Origin: Liolophura sinensis
Lineage: Eukaryota > Mollusca > Polyplacophora > Chitonida > Chitonidae
Direction: 5' to 3'
Assembly (NCBI RefSeq): GCF_032854445.1
Contig: NC_088298.1
Span: 12,573,504 to 12,637,503, forward strand
DNA: 64,000 nt
How positions within the stretch are numbered: position 1 is the first letter of the stretch; every line of letters begins with the position of its first letter. The notes beneath the pieces were generated by a model, which was given only the letters and a program-made list of their open reading frames with translations, searched no databases and was not told the origin of the DNA. The position numbers and the translations under genes are program-made. Of this stretch, positions 40,016-51,600 are shown piece by piece.

Positions 40016-40146
40016 TGAGTAGTTACCATCAACGTGTGGAGTAGTTACCATCAACGTATGGAGTAGTTACCATCAACGTGTGGAGTAGTTACCAGCAACG
40101 TGTGGAGTAGTTACCATCAACGTGTGGAGTAGTTACCATCAACGTA
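40015..40146. repeat. 22-bp tandem repeat
   Basis: About six units of GTAGTTACCATCAACGTGTG plus GA. Unit 3 has about four units at 57990-58070. Confidence 0.88.
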
Positions 40147-40448
40147 TCTCACCACTGAGCAAGAGACTTATGCTCCAAACAAACCCAATTTTTGTGTCCA
40201 TTACTAGGTTTCAACCCACACCTTAAGTGCTCAGTTCGATAGAAAGGTTAGCACCTTAATTACATGTCCCTCTAATAGAATGACCAGTTCTTTCAGAGAA
40301 ATTCGTACTAATCACCTATTTGTTCTAGGAATGACCCATTTTCAATAAAGTTTGATTCAGATATACTATTCATTGACCCGACCTTACACTGAAGTGACTC
40401 TATACATCTACATACGCTATAGGATAGACCGATCCTTCATGCAGGTGG

Positions 40449-40730
40449 CGGGGCCTCTGTGGCTCAGTTGGTTAGCGCGCTAGCGCAGCGCAATGACTCA
40501 GGAGTCTCTCATCAATTCGGTGAGTTATATGAGTTCAAGTCCAGCGCCTGCTGCCTTCTTCTCCGGTTGTACGTGGGTAGGTCTGCCAGTAACCTGCGGA
40601 TGGTGGTGGGTTTCCCCCGGGCTCTACCCGGTTTCCACCCACTATAATGCTGGCCGTCGTCGTATAAGTGAAATATTCTTGAGGACGGCGTAAAACACCA
40701 ATCAAAAAAATAAATAGATAAATAAACAAA
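40449..40730 (+). mobile_element. Full-length SINE family 1
   Basis: It has a complete tRNA-like head (GGGGCCTCTGTGGCTCAGTT), box B-like GAGTTCAAGTCC, body and tail, flanked by TTCATGCAGGTGG direct repeats. It is orthologous by position to the copy at 58375-58653. The spacer from 40147 to here has no features. Confidence 0.88.
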
Positions 40731-40919
40731 TTCATGCAGGTGGTCGTCGCACACATGTAGGTCATAAGACGAACCGGCCCTTTCATGGAGACGACACTGT
40801 ACAATGACGATAAACCTACACACACCCATAAATTTAACTCACAGTTGAGATTTGCTATATAACTGACTAGCCATAGTCTTAGCTGTTCAATTGTCGGTTC
40901 TCTTTTGTATATGTATGTA

Positions 40920-41330
40920 TATGTATGTTTGCTTGGGTGTTTAGGTCGTACTTTACAGATTTTCAGTCATATGACGACGAGTTCACTTAAGCGAGTGGCA
41001 TAGCTTTTTTGTGGCATCTTTTTTTTCTAGGTTCGGCCACTGCGATAATTCCCGGGGCTTGTCAGGATGAGGTACAGTCGTTTCTAGCCAGTCCGCTGTC
41101 AGTGCCTGGTTTCACCCGCCTGTGAACCCCTCCACTGTCTGTGCCTGGTTTCTTCCGCCTATGAACCGAGCCACTGTCTGTGCCTTGTGTCATTGGTCCA
41201 AATATACAACTGTTGTAACCCCGTACACACTTGACAAATTTGTGGGGAATTTCTTTGTGACAAAGATCCTGGTGTCCAGCTGGTGACAAGTTCAGCTTAA
41301 CTTCAACAATATCATCCGCGGATATCATAA
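40920..41330. other. GCNT upstream region, copy in unit 2
   Basis: This is homologous to 58846-59245, including the minus-strand family-2 SINE end (GCTTGGGTGTTTAGGTCGTA) and three imperfect 39-bp repeats with CCACTGTCTGTGCCT. It ends abruptly after CATCCGCGGATATCA, where the GCNT exon is almost completely deleted. Confidence 0.65.
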
Positions 41331-41340
41331 ATTACAGTTG

Positions 41341-41395
41341 TGGGCAACACTAAACAACTTAGAACATAATCCAGGTCTGACCACCCCTGGCGGAA
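41341..41395 (+). pseudogene. Last 55 bp of GCNT exon 1 with its donor site
   Basis: Only the 3' end of exon 1 remains (the codons for WATLNN...NPGLT..GG), followed by the normal donor GTAAGT. Upstream, the sequence jumps from the GCNT leader (about 41330) to this point, so about 1.1 kb of exon 1 was deleted. Exon 2 is not found downstream before the satellite at 43257. Confidence 0.88.
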
Positions 41396-43256
41396 GTAAG
41401 TCACAGCCATTTTTCTTTTTTCCCTTTCTGAAAGTCTTGATGTTTTTTTTCTCTCGTAATTCGTCGTAACGTACTGAACTAACCTTTGTTATTTAACAAA
41501 TTTTACCAAATTTTTTTTATATGATAATGCAAAAAATACAAATCAACAGGAAGATCCAAGAAAAGTTAATTGTGGAAATCTGGTGAAATCTGCATGGTGA
41601 GAATAATGCTCGAGGAGCTTATTCTTTTCCAGGTGAATGGAATTTTGGGAAGTATTAAGGCAAATTGCTGAACAATATACAATACACATCTACACATAAA
41701 TGTTTATTGATTTGTTTATTAATTTGACTGGTTTTTTACGATGTACCCAAGAATATATTTTACTTATACGACGGCAGCCCGCATTATTGTGGGAGGAAAC
41801 CGGGCAGAGCCGGGTGAAAACCCACGACCATCCGCAGGTTACTGAAAGACCTTCCCACATACGGTCGTGAGGAAGCCAACATAAACATGTATAAATTTAT
41901 ACCCTACACGTGCAATTCTATACGTACAAGGATACATTGATACATTAATATAGATAATAAACAGTAAAGAAAAGTGGGAACACAAGGCATCCCTTATTTT
42001 AAATACACTTTAACCCGTTTTGCATACAAATAAGGAAGGTCATGATGAGATATAATTGCGGTTTTCATGTTCCACCATACGCTTATGTAACGGTTTTATA
42101 TCACACCGTTTATACTGCCTTGATCCTTCTTATATACCTTTTGCTGTCAGTCATTAAGGAAACTTTTATTTGATTTGATACTTGGATATTTCAAGGATCG
42201 ATGGGTTGCTTGGTGTTTGACTCCTTACTTAACAATGTTGGCTTTATACTTGACGGCGGTCAAGTTTAGGGACAGAGGACACTGAAGTTCCCATATTGGA
42301 TTGTATTAAGCTAAAGCGCGGTGTGGTGGATTGGCCTTTGTCTGGAGAGAAAAAAGTACCCTGCAGCCTAAAGGACATTTTGTGTGAATAAATTTCAACA
42401 ACTGGGTTTGTTCAACACAATGAATTCTCACCATTTTCGACAGTATTGCAGTCAAAAAGGCAGTCAGCTTTTGTGACTAGATGAAAGTGAACTGCCGAAA
42501 GTAAATCATAGGTCTATGAACAAGAATAAAGCTCATGCGTGATATATATTTCTTAGCGGTGGAGGAATAAACTACTGTACAGCCTTTAAGCCACCTCACC
42601 AGCATTTACCTGTTGGCAGAGAGGCACGTTATTCTGCTTATACACAAGACAAAAACAGAATGATTATGCTGATTTACAGGAACAGGATTTACACCCCAAA
42701 AAATGATCAAAATGTAAAACTGGAGACAACAAATGTCGTTCAATAGATCCAAAATCTCGTATAATCGCCGTTTGGGAGTGGAAAATTTTGCAACTGCACA
42801 TGAAAATGTAAAACTGCACATGAATGCAGAACTCTTCGCACTTCCATGCCCAAGTAAATCCAATACAAACGCATCAGCTTTTTGTATGCTTCATACCGGT
42901 ATTTCCTGGAAACAAAACCAAATGCCTGGGAAAAATAATGAGTGGTTAGGCTGGAGTTGCCGTACACATTGTGTGACAAACGGTATTACGCCATTTTATA
43001 AAAGAAGTTGCTCTTTTTCAATGCGTCTCCCTGGCACTTTTAGAAACTTGGGTACTCTCCTGGTGGCAAGCCCTTTCTAATAATCTTCCTATGTTCTGTT
43101 TCCTGTCGTATGAACAACTTGAATTGTAAGAGTGTCAAGTTATAAACAAACGCGAATTTATTCACATTAGATGAAACATCTCGACCTTGTAATCCCAGGT
43201 GAGCACAGAGGACAGCTCTCCTCAGAAAAGCAAGACCTGCAGAAAGCCAATGTCAT
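41396..43256. other. GCNT intron remnant and unique tail of unit 2
   Basis: Sequence to about 42850 follows the GCNT intron of copies 1 and 2, with a truncated SINE at 41702-41888. From 42860 to the satellite at 43257 it is unique in the window. The frame open at 42733-43080 crosses this junction and is not credible as a gene. Confidence 0.6.
41702..41888 (-). mobile_element. 5'-truncated SINE family 1, minus strand
   Basis: It is orthologous by position to 12387-12556 and 60940-61082 in the other GCNT introns. The tail run is TTTATTGATTTGTTTATT, then the body to CCGCAGGTTACTGAAAGACC. Confidence 0.82.
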
Positions 43257-44396
43257 CCCTCATATACCACGGATAAAAAAATGACTTCTTCGAAAGGTTT
43301 ATATACCAGCGATTAACCTCCTTAATAGAGACCCTCATATACTACGGATAAAAAAATGACTTGTTCGACAGCTTTATATACCAGCGATCACCCTTCTTTA
43401 TAGAGTCCCTCATATACCAAGGATAAAATAATGATTTGTCCGACAGTTTATTTTAGAAGCTGTCACTCTCCTTTAAGGAGAACTTCACATTCCACAGATA
43501 AAATAATGACTTGTTCGACAGCTTTATATACCAGCGGTCAACCTCCTTTATAGAGAACATCATATACCACGGAAAAAAAACGACTTGTTCGACAGCTTTA
43601 TATAACAGCGGTCACTCTCCTTTATGGAGTCCCTCATATAACACGGATAAAATAATGACTTGTCCGAAAGCTTATTATGGAAGCTGTCAATCTCCTTTAT
43701 GGAGAACTTCACACACCACAGATAAAATAATGACTTGTTCAACCAGCGATTACTCTCCTTTTTGGAGAACCTTAAATACCACAGAAAAAAAAATGATTTA
43801 TTCGACAGCTTTATATACCAGCAATTAACCTCTTTTATGGAGATTCTTAAATACCACAGATAAAATAATGATTTATTCGACAGCTTTATATACCAGCGAT
43901 CACCCTCCTTTATGGACACCCTCAAATACCACGTATAAAATAATGATTTATTCGACAACTTTATGTACCAGTGATCACCCTCCTTTATGGAGACCCTCAT
44001 ATACCATGGATAAAATACTGAGTTGTCCCACAGTTTTATATAACAACGGTCACTCTCCTTTATGGAATCCCTCATATAACACAAATAAAATAATGACTTG
44101 TCCGACAGCTTTATATAGAAGCTGTCACACTTCTAAATGGAGACCCTTATGTACCACGAATGAAATATTGGCTTGTTCGGCAACTTTTTATACCAGTCGT
44201 CACTCTCCTTTATGGAGTGTTTTATACACCACGGATAAAATAATGAATTGTTCGACAGCTTTATATACCATCGATCACACTTCTATATGGAGAGACCCTC
44301 ATATACCATGGATAAAATAATGGCTTGTTTGACAACTTTTTAAACCAGTGGTCACTCTCTCTTAAGGATGCCCTCATATACCACGAATAAAATAAA
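43257..44396. repeat. 75-bp satellite array, block 3
   Basis: About 15 units of the same satellite, more diverged than blocks 1 and 2, with several indels and the variant CTTGTCCGACAGCTTTA. It is followed by flank X copy 3, as in the other blocks. Confidence 0.93.
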
Positions 44397-44849
44397 GACA
44401 TCATTTGAATTGTACTTACATACTGTCAAAAATAAAGAGATTTAAAATGGACAATCTGTCAACGTTCGATTACGTGTACTATTATATATCCACACTGATT
44501 CAACCTTCGTAACCACCAACTAACTGAGCATTGCAACAAAATTTGTAGATGTGTGATGTCTGAAATTACCGACCTAAATTTAATAACTTGCTTAACTCTT
44601 GCTGCCTGCCATGACACTTTGGTAACACTGGTGGTGACACTTTGTCACCAGTCAACCTTGTGGAGTGGTGAATGGAAAACTCCGGGATATTCAAGTTTGA
44701 TGAACAGAGACTACAGCACGCCAAGATAGAAAAAAGCCCTATCAAAATATTTGAGTTTCAGTATGGAGATATATACATTCGCACACTACAGACAAAAGCA
44801 TCTCTGTTCAATCTGGTAACGGTGATGTATCCATCTCAATCAGGGATGC

Positions 44850-45116
44850 GGGGCCTCTGTGGCTTAGTCGGTTATCACGCGAGCGCAGCGTAATAACCCA
44901 GAAGTCTCTCACAAATCCGGTCGCTGTGAGTTCAAGTTCAACTCATACTGGCTTCCTCTCCAGTCGTACGTGGGAAGGTCTCTCAGCAACATGATGATGG
45001 TCGTGAGCTTCCCCCGGGCTGTGCCCGCTTTATTCCCATTATAATAATGGCCACCGTCGTATAGTGAAATATTCTTGAGTACGGCGTAAAACACCAATCA
45101 AATCAATAAAAAAATC
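44850..45116 (+). mobile_element. Full-length SINE family 1
   Basis: Same insertion as 4523-4797, between AATCAGGGATGC-like direct repeats. The head is degraded (GTCGGTTATCACGCGAGCGC). Confidence 0.85.
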
Positions 45117-46170
45117 AATTAGGGATGCCACTGACTGGTGAATGGTGACTGTGCTTAAAACAAAATCACGGTGTGTGTAAACATTTCAACCAAATTCATG
45201 CCAATTTTATTTCGAAAAGCTGCAGACAGAAAGATAGGCGGACAGGCAGAAAATGGCAAAGATATGTTCTCCTTGGCGAAAGTAATTAGCGCCTGAAAGG
45301 AAGAGGCGATTTTAGGACCGTAAATGTATCGGTGACCTTAAAGCCATGTGGTCGTGCTATCCTGAGAGTGACGTATAGCGTAGTGGTTAGAATAACACCA
45401 ATCACAGTTCTGCTCAACAGGCTGTGAAACGGTTGTCTGATTTTATATCGTCTATCTATTTTTATCTCTTTATGGCTTTGTGGCTGTTAGAAATAAAATG
45501 CAATATTAAAAGCAGGATGCTATAAAGTGAACACCTTCAAACGCCGCATAATTTCCCGCGGGACACCAAATCCTGGTGATTGTCTATATATATGCAGACG
45601 ATAGTTTTCCGAATGGTACTCCGTTGCGAAGGCCTTTGTCGGGTGTCCACACCAGCCCGTACTTTAACCTACCACTTCACTGGGCACATGTACAATAGGG
45701 AACGCAGATAAGAAATCAGTCAGCAACGACGGTAAGATTAATGTGGCCTTTCTCAATGTGCTATAATAATGTACTGTATAACTGTGCCTGATAAAATAGT
45801 ACATATGTATGTTAGGGAACAATGTTTGCCTGCAGTGTTCGTTTCAGCAGTGTAATACTTCAGCTGTCATTCGATCTTGACAGTGACACATAGGTATTTC
45901 TTATTTGGTAGCATATATACGCCAAACAATGAACAATGAATACCACCTAAGTAACCTTTAAGTTTAGTGAGCAGTTCTCATGTTCTGTCATGTCAGTGCC
46001 CGAATCAAACCTTAATAAATCCCATTACCTTGAAGTCCTATTCATCTGTGACATGAATCTAGCACTTTGCTTTATCTAAACGTAAATGTGTACATATAAA
46101 TCTTGTTGTGCAGTGTATGTGTTGCATTAGTATATTTTACAAACTTACAACAGTCTTACTACTGGTGTTG

Positions 46171-46370
46171 GGGCCTCCGTGGCACGGTTGGTTAGTGCGC
46201 TAGCGCAGCGTAATGACCCAGTAGTCTCTGTCAGGTTTTCTCCCACCATAATGCTAACCGCCGAATATTTCAATTATATGAAAAAGTGAAATATTTATGA
46301 GTACGACGTAAAACATAAATCAAATAAACAAACAAACAAACAAACAAAAAAATAAATAAATAAATAAAAA
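46171..46370 (+). mobile_element. Internally deleted SINE family 1
   Basis: The head GGGGCCTCCGTGGCACGGTT is joined to the body near CTGTCAGGTTTTCTCCCACC. The tail GAGTACGACGTAAAACATAA is followed by a long AAACAAACAAAT run. It is the positional match of 27973-28150. Confidence 0.8.
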
Positions 46371-46454
46371 AACAAATAAAAAATAGTGATATTGTCGAGT
46401 TTCTCTTTTATGAGTACACTTTGTTACTTTGCTAATACTTTACAAATGTAATGA

Positions 46455-46585
46455 TGTCTGCAGAAAGCTGCGGATAGTCGAAGTTTTCCCCTGGGCTCTG
46501 CCCGGTTTCATTCTACTATAATGCTTGCGACCGTCGCATAAGTGAGATATTCTTGAGTACGGCGTAAAACACCAATGAAATAAAT
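46455..46585 (+). mobile_element. 3' fragment of SINE family 1
   Basis: Body and tail only (GCTGCGGATAGTCGAAGTTT to GAGTACGGCGTAAAACACCA and AAATAAATAACAC). Confidence 0.8.
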
Positions 46586-47199
46586 AACACAACAATGACT
46601 ATGTACTGCAGTTTTTTTTATCAATGTGCTTACTGTCTTCTTGGTGTAATAAAGCTGTGTTCTAAACCTTTTTTTAACACATCATCAAAAACATATATAT
46701 AGTTTTCATTGTCTATAAAAAAACCTTAGGCCTGGTTTAAAAAATGCATAATGTATATTTAAAACAATGTGTAATTTTCATTGGATCTCTGTTTGAAATC
46801 CACTTTTCTGTATCTTTTGCTTTTTTTCAGTACACCCACACTTGTAGTCAGCCAGTTATACGAATCATAAGCCTCTGGTAACGTGTTCTTCTCTGATACA
46901 CCCACCGCAAAGTGAGTCCAAAAAGGCCCCTAAATTTTGAAACTTCTTACATCATATAAATCACTTTTTAATTTGGTTTGTGGCTCTCGTCAAGCTGTAT
47001 TGCAATCGAAAATTCTTTTATAATTTTATTCAAAACTGCAATTCTTGTTGTTACATCACTTGGAATACATAAGTGTTTTTAGTTCTGACCGGTGGTCGAC
47101 TGTAAATGAAGGAATTCCTTCTTGTTTGTTGACTTTATACGTGTTAGGTATATTGCCAGAGAACTATGGAAAGCTGATGAGGACATCTCGGCCCTAAAC

Positions 47200-47470
47200 A
47201 CATACAACCAATACGTCTGAGGATTTAGTACAAGTAAACAGATACAACCAATAAGTCTGGGTATTTAGTACAGGTAGACAAATACAACCAATAAGTTTGG
47301 CGATTTAGTACACGAAGACAGATGCAACAAAAAAACCTGGGAATTCAGTACAGGTAACAGACACAACAAATGCGTCTAGAGATTCACTACAGCTACACAG
47401 ATACAACCAATACGTCTGTGGATTTAATACAGCTACACAGATACAACCAATATGTCCTTGGATTTAGTAC
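47200..47470. repeat. 40-bp tandem repeat
   Basis: About six diverged units with ACAGATACAACCAATACGTC. It matches 28614-28880. Confidence 0.85.
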
Positions 47471-47604
47471 AGGTGTGCACGTACTGGGCATCAGCTGAAA
47501 ATCCTCGCAGGTGTAGAGCGGAATTTATACCCCTAAGACTTCCCCAGGATTTTGTTGATAAATATGGTAAAGCGGTGAAGGATAACCTTCAGGGCCCTCT
47601 GGCT

Positions 47605-47608
<4 letters not shown>

Positions 47609-47675
<67 letters not shown>

Positions 47676-47682
47676 TATATAC
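47609..47682. repeat. (TA)n microsatellite
   Basis: A pure TA run of about 70 bp after GGGCCCTCTGGCTGTTTATA. It is the short counterpart of the compound microsatellite at 29028-29490. Confidence 0.96.
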
Positions 47683-47689
47683 AGTTTTT

Positions 47690-47885
47690 CATACTCAGCA
47701 GTGCCTTTTGAGTATCCAGGTCCTCCATGGAGATCTGATGAGGACATCTCGTCTCTCTCTTCGAGTACGCATAGACACCTGACAAATCTTGTTTTACGTT
47801 GCGACCAAAACACCGAGAGCTGGATTCAAACACGTGACCTCATTGGTAAAGGGTCTAAAGGTCAAGGCAAGTTAAGGATATGTGG
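47690..47885 (-). mobile_element. Possible SINE family 3 copy
   Basis: Same body as 30090-30260 (CCATGGAGATCTGATGAGGA, GAGCTGGATTCAAACACGTG). It ends before the box A-like part. The spacer from here to 48354 matches 31010-31455 and contains no gene. Confidence 0.5.
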
Positions 47886-48354
47886 GTAAGGCGAGATAGA
47901 TTACAGTGTCAAAAAACCCCCACGTTGTGGCTAGTCATGTCTAGTGTGTTCTAAATTCATTCCAGTGACCTATATACCGTTGACGCTGGGATCAGTTCTG
48001 ATGCGACAGTAAAACACCGTCGTCATGTGACCCAAAATGTGTGGCAAGCTACATTATTGAAAACAATTTGCAGTATGAAAGAAAAATGACATGCTCAAAA
48101 TATTTTACCGATTCAATTAAGGTTATTTAGCAAACAAAACAACAACCCATCACCGGTTATCCTTCTAAAGAAAATCCTTAGCCAAACTGGGATTATATCA
48201 CGTTTTTAGTTAAAATTGTCATGATGAGACAAGTCGTGAGACAGTCTACAGGTACACATATTCTAATGCCAGGCAAGCGATGGCTGAAGTTAGAGATTTA
48301 TAAGACATCAATTTGTTGACTTTTTCTTGACAAATTAAAATTGTGATCACTTTG

Positions 48355-48560
48355 CGTGTGATGATATTGTGTGCTCCTGATGACATCGTGTGTGCCTGAT
48401 GATATCGTGTGCGCCTGATGAAAACGTATGTACCTGATGCCAAGGTATGCATCTGATGACATTGTGTGCGTCTGATGACATCTTGTGCACGTGATTACAT
48501 CGTGTGTTCGTGTTGATATCGTGTACGCGTGATGAGATCGTCTAGATGTGATGATATCGT
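48355..48560. repeat. 19-bp tandem repeat upstream of cytokine gene copy B
   Basis: About eleven units near TGATGACATCGTGTGCGCC, directly before a TTTTCAG acceptor-like site and the start codon. It matches 31455-31690 with one unit fewer. Confidence 0.88.
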
Positions 48561-48610
48561 GTTTTACATTTTGTTTTCAGCAGGTTAAGCGTGGTTGAGA
48601 AGAAAGAAAC

Positions 48611-51600
48611 ATGTCGGAAGGTAACAGATATGAGTTTACATTAGCAGACACCAAGGAACCAAAGAAGATATCTAGACTCGTACTATGCCTGGTGAGTACT
48701 CTCAGTGTGAAGTTTTTTTTTACAGGTTTCTTGTTAAACGACGCACGCAATAATGGTTCCCTTGGCGTGACGGTTTAAAGCGTCTAACACATTCGTGTAC
48801 AGCACTTTTCTCTCTTCAGATCTGAATCATTATCATGCAGTTTTCACGGAGGATCCACACGTAAAATCTGCATTTCTTCCCATCACCCTGATCTTGAAGA
48901 GAATTTTAAACAAACAATTAAACAAAAACAAAGTAGACAATAATTTGAATTGGCTTACAGTTAATGTTAAACTGTAAGGGAAATAAAACAAATAGGTATT
49001 GAATTGGTGTTTATTAACAGGTCGCTCAGTTAAGACAGATCAAAAATTAAAGAATAATATCAGATAACTTGCCACTATATATGTATGAAAGGCAACATTG
49101 TTTATGAACAGGTCACTCACTCAAGACACATCAAGCCTGAAAGACTAATATGTCGTCAATATATATGTATGAAAGGGAACATTGTTCATAAACAGGTCGC
49201 TGAGTCAAGACAGATCAAGCCTGAAAGAATAATAACAGATAACTCGTCAATATATATGTATGACGGGGAACATTGTTTATGCTGATCAATACCATAAGTT
49301 GAACAGATTAGTTAAAAGGAAGAAAACCCATTTAAATTACTGTCAGCTAACAATCGCCAAAAGATATCCAATCAGTATTTCCGTTGTTACAACTGGTATT
49401 TGATTTAACAAATGTTCGAATTTTCGTTCATCGCTGTAGCTACCGTTTGTAGCGTCCGATTCGTTATTTAGTAAGTCGCACAAAACGGACACATATATGC
49501 AATATAAAAATTATACAAGCTTTTAGATGTACTTAAATAAATTTGCTATGTTGATTGTCTCATGCAATACAGTCGCCATCAATTTTCCAGGAAATAAGCC
49601 ATTTAATCAGTTCATGTTTTTCTTCCGTTCTCCAGGGTGGCTCTGTGCTCTTGTTGTCCGTAGTGGTCATCGCAGCGGTGAGCGCCATAATTTATCAATA
49701 TTTTGCGTAAGTGTTTTGTTCTTGACCGCTGAGTGTCAGAAATTACCTTTCATGAGCCTAGTTTTAATTAATTAATTTATTTATACGGCGACGGCCAGTG
49801 TCACGGTGAGAGGAAACCGGCCAGAGGCAAAAGGAAATCCACGAACCTCCGCAGGTTGCGGCCAGATCTTCCCACCTACCGTGCGGCCAGAAAGGAAGCC
49901 AACATGTCCTACTTTTGAGCTCTCTTCCATGTTATCTCAAAATATCAAATTTTAAAACTTTTGACAATAATTGACAATCTACAAATATTAAATTTGTCTG
50001 ATACTTAAGTTCGGTCTATGTCTCACCACGCAGTCTACCACTGTAAAATGATCGCCTTCCAGTCTGTCTGCAAAGATGAACCACCTGACTGTCACATGTA
50101 AGCCAGCTGACGTTGTCAAACAATACCCGGGTTATTTTCGGACACCACTGGAACAGATCGAAGTAGAGCGGCGGTATAATCAGGATTCACAATACCTGAC
50201 TACAGTACCCCTGCCAAACTGCACACTGAACTGCATGTCTAGGGCGAAACGGGACACCACGCATGCGTTCTCCCCACGAAACGAAATGGAGGTTTTGGCT
50301 GTAGGCGCAAGCGTAATACGAAAGCTCGCGCGGACCAAGCGACAAGAATTACCAAACCCTGAAGGAAACCTTGGACGCAACCCAATTTTCCACGGTTGTT
50401 GCGAATCGTAAGTCAGTTAGTCTATCAATTATTCTCCGTGAAAGTCCTTCTTGTTTTTGTCTGTCTGTTTAATGCTTGTTCAGTAATGTCAATGACCCTT
50501 GTATCCTGCTCTCTGTTTAGCTAATCTATTATTTAAGTCGTTAAGTTTATTTAACCATACATCTGATTAAATGGGTAGTTTAAAAATTAATAAAGCAAAA
50601 TATGAATGAAATAACCAAAATCCAGTTATAAACTAGTGCTCAAAAGAAAGTATACAGCTGTTTGATCAGACATCAAATAAAAACGGAAAGAAATATATTT
50701 GAAATTATTTTTAATTCCATAAGAATATTCCATTTCACCTGAAACGTCCATACATACAGTTCATTAAATGGTGAAGTTTTGGTTTGATGGTCAGTCAAAG
50801 AGATGTGGTGTCAACAGAACATTTACACATTTGCAAAATTCAAATGAAGCATTTTTCCCTCTGGAAATGTCACTTAAATCATGCTCAGTAGCGAGTGTGG
50901 CCTCCATTGGCATTGATGCAGGCCACAACACGTCGCCGCATTGATGACGTCAGTTGTCGAATGACGTTAGGTGTGATTCGTTGCCATTCTTGTTGGAGAC
51001 ACTCTTCCAGCTGTGGAACGGTCACAGGTGGCACTGGCAGTCTTCTGACTTGTCTGCCCAGGTGGTCCCACAAGTGCTCAATTGGACTGAGGTCGGGTGA
51101 ACATGCCGGCCATGGTAAGAGATCGATGTTGGCGTTCTGTAGAAAGTTGTTCGTCAATCTTGCAGTATGAGGTCTTGCATTATCATGCTGGTACAAAATT
51201 CCTCTTTGCTGTTGGTGGATGAATGGCACTACAACCGGTCGTAAAACTTCATCCGTGTATCTGCGAGCATTGAGGTTCCCAGGAATCACCACCAGCCTCG
51301 TCTTCAGATCGCCGCAAATGCCTCTCCACACCATCACACTACCACCTCCAAACGCTCGAACTTGCTGAACGCAATTTGGCACCAAACGTTCTCCTACACG
51401 CCTGTATACCCTAGCCCGACCGTCATTTTACACGCAAAACCTGGTCTCGTCGGAGAACATTACCCGTGCCCATTCACGCCTCTGCCAGCGTAGAACGCGC
51501 CTGGCCCATATCAGCCGACGACGTTGATTTTGAGGCGTCAGATAAACTCCACAATACGGTCGACGTGCCCTAATACCGTGTTGACGTAGTCGACGGTAGA

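Larger units (their letters stand above)
44397..47200. other. Duplicated non-coding flank X, copy 3, and extension
   Basis: This is homologous to 26001-28613, with internal deletions (for example after 44588, and around 45550 where the ORF seen in copies 1 and 2 is lost). It contains a full SINE at 44850-45116 and two SINE pieces at 46171-46370 and 46455-46585. About 180 bp near 46920-47100 are absent from unit 2. No exon is recognised. Confidence 0.65.

Noticed and set aside
42733..43080. ORF of 115 codons
   Set aside because: It crosses the boundary between the GCNT intron remnant and unique sequence, with no homologue in the other copies.
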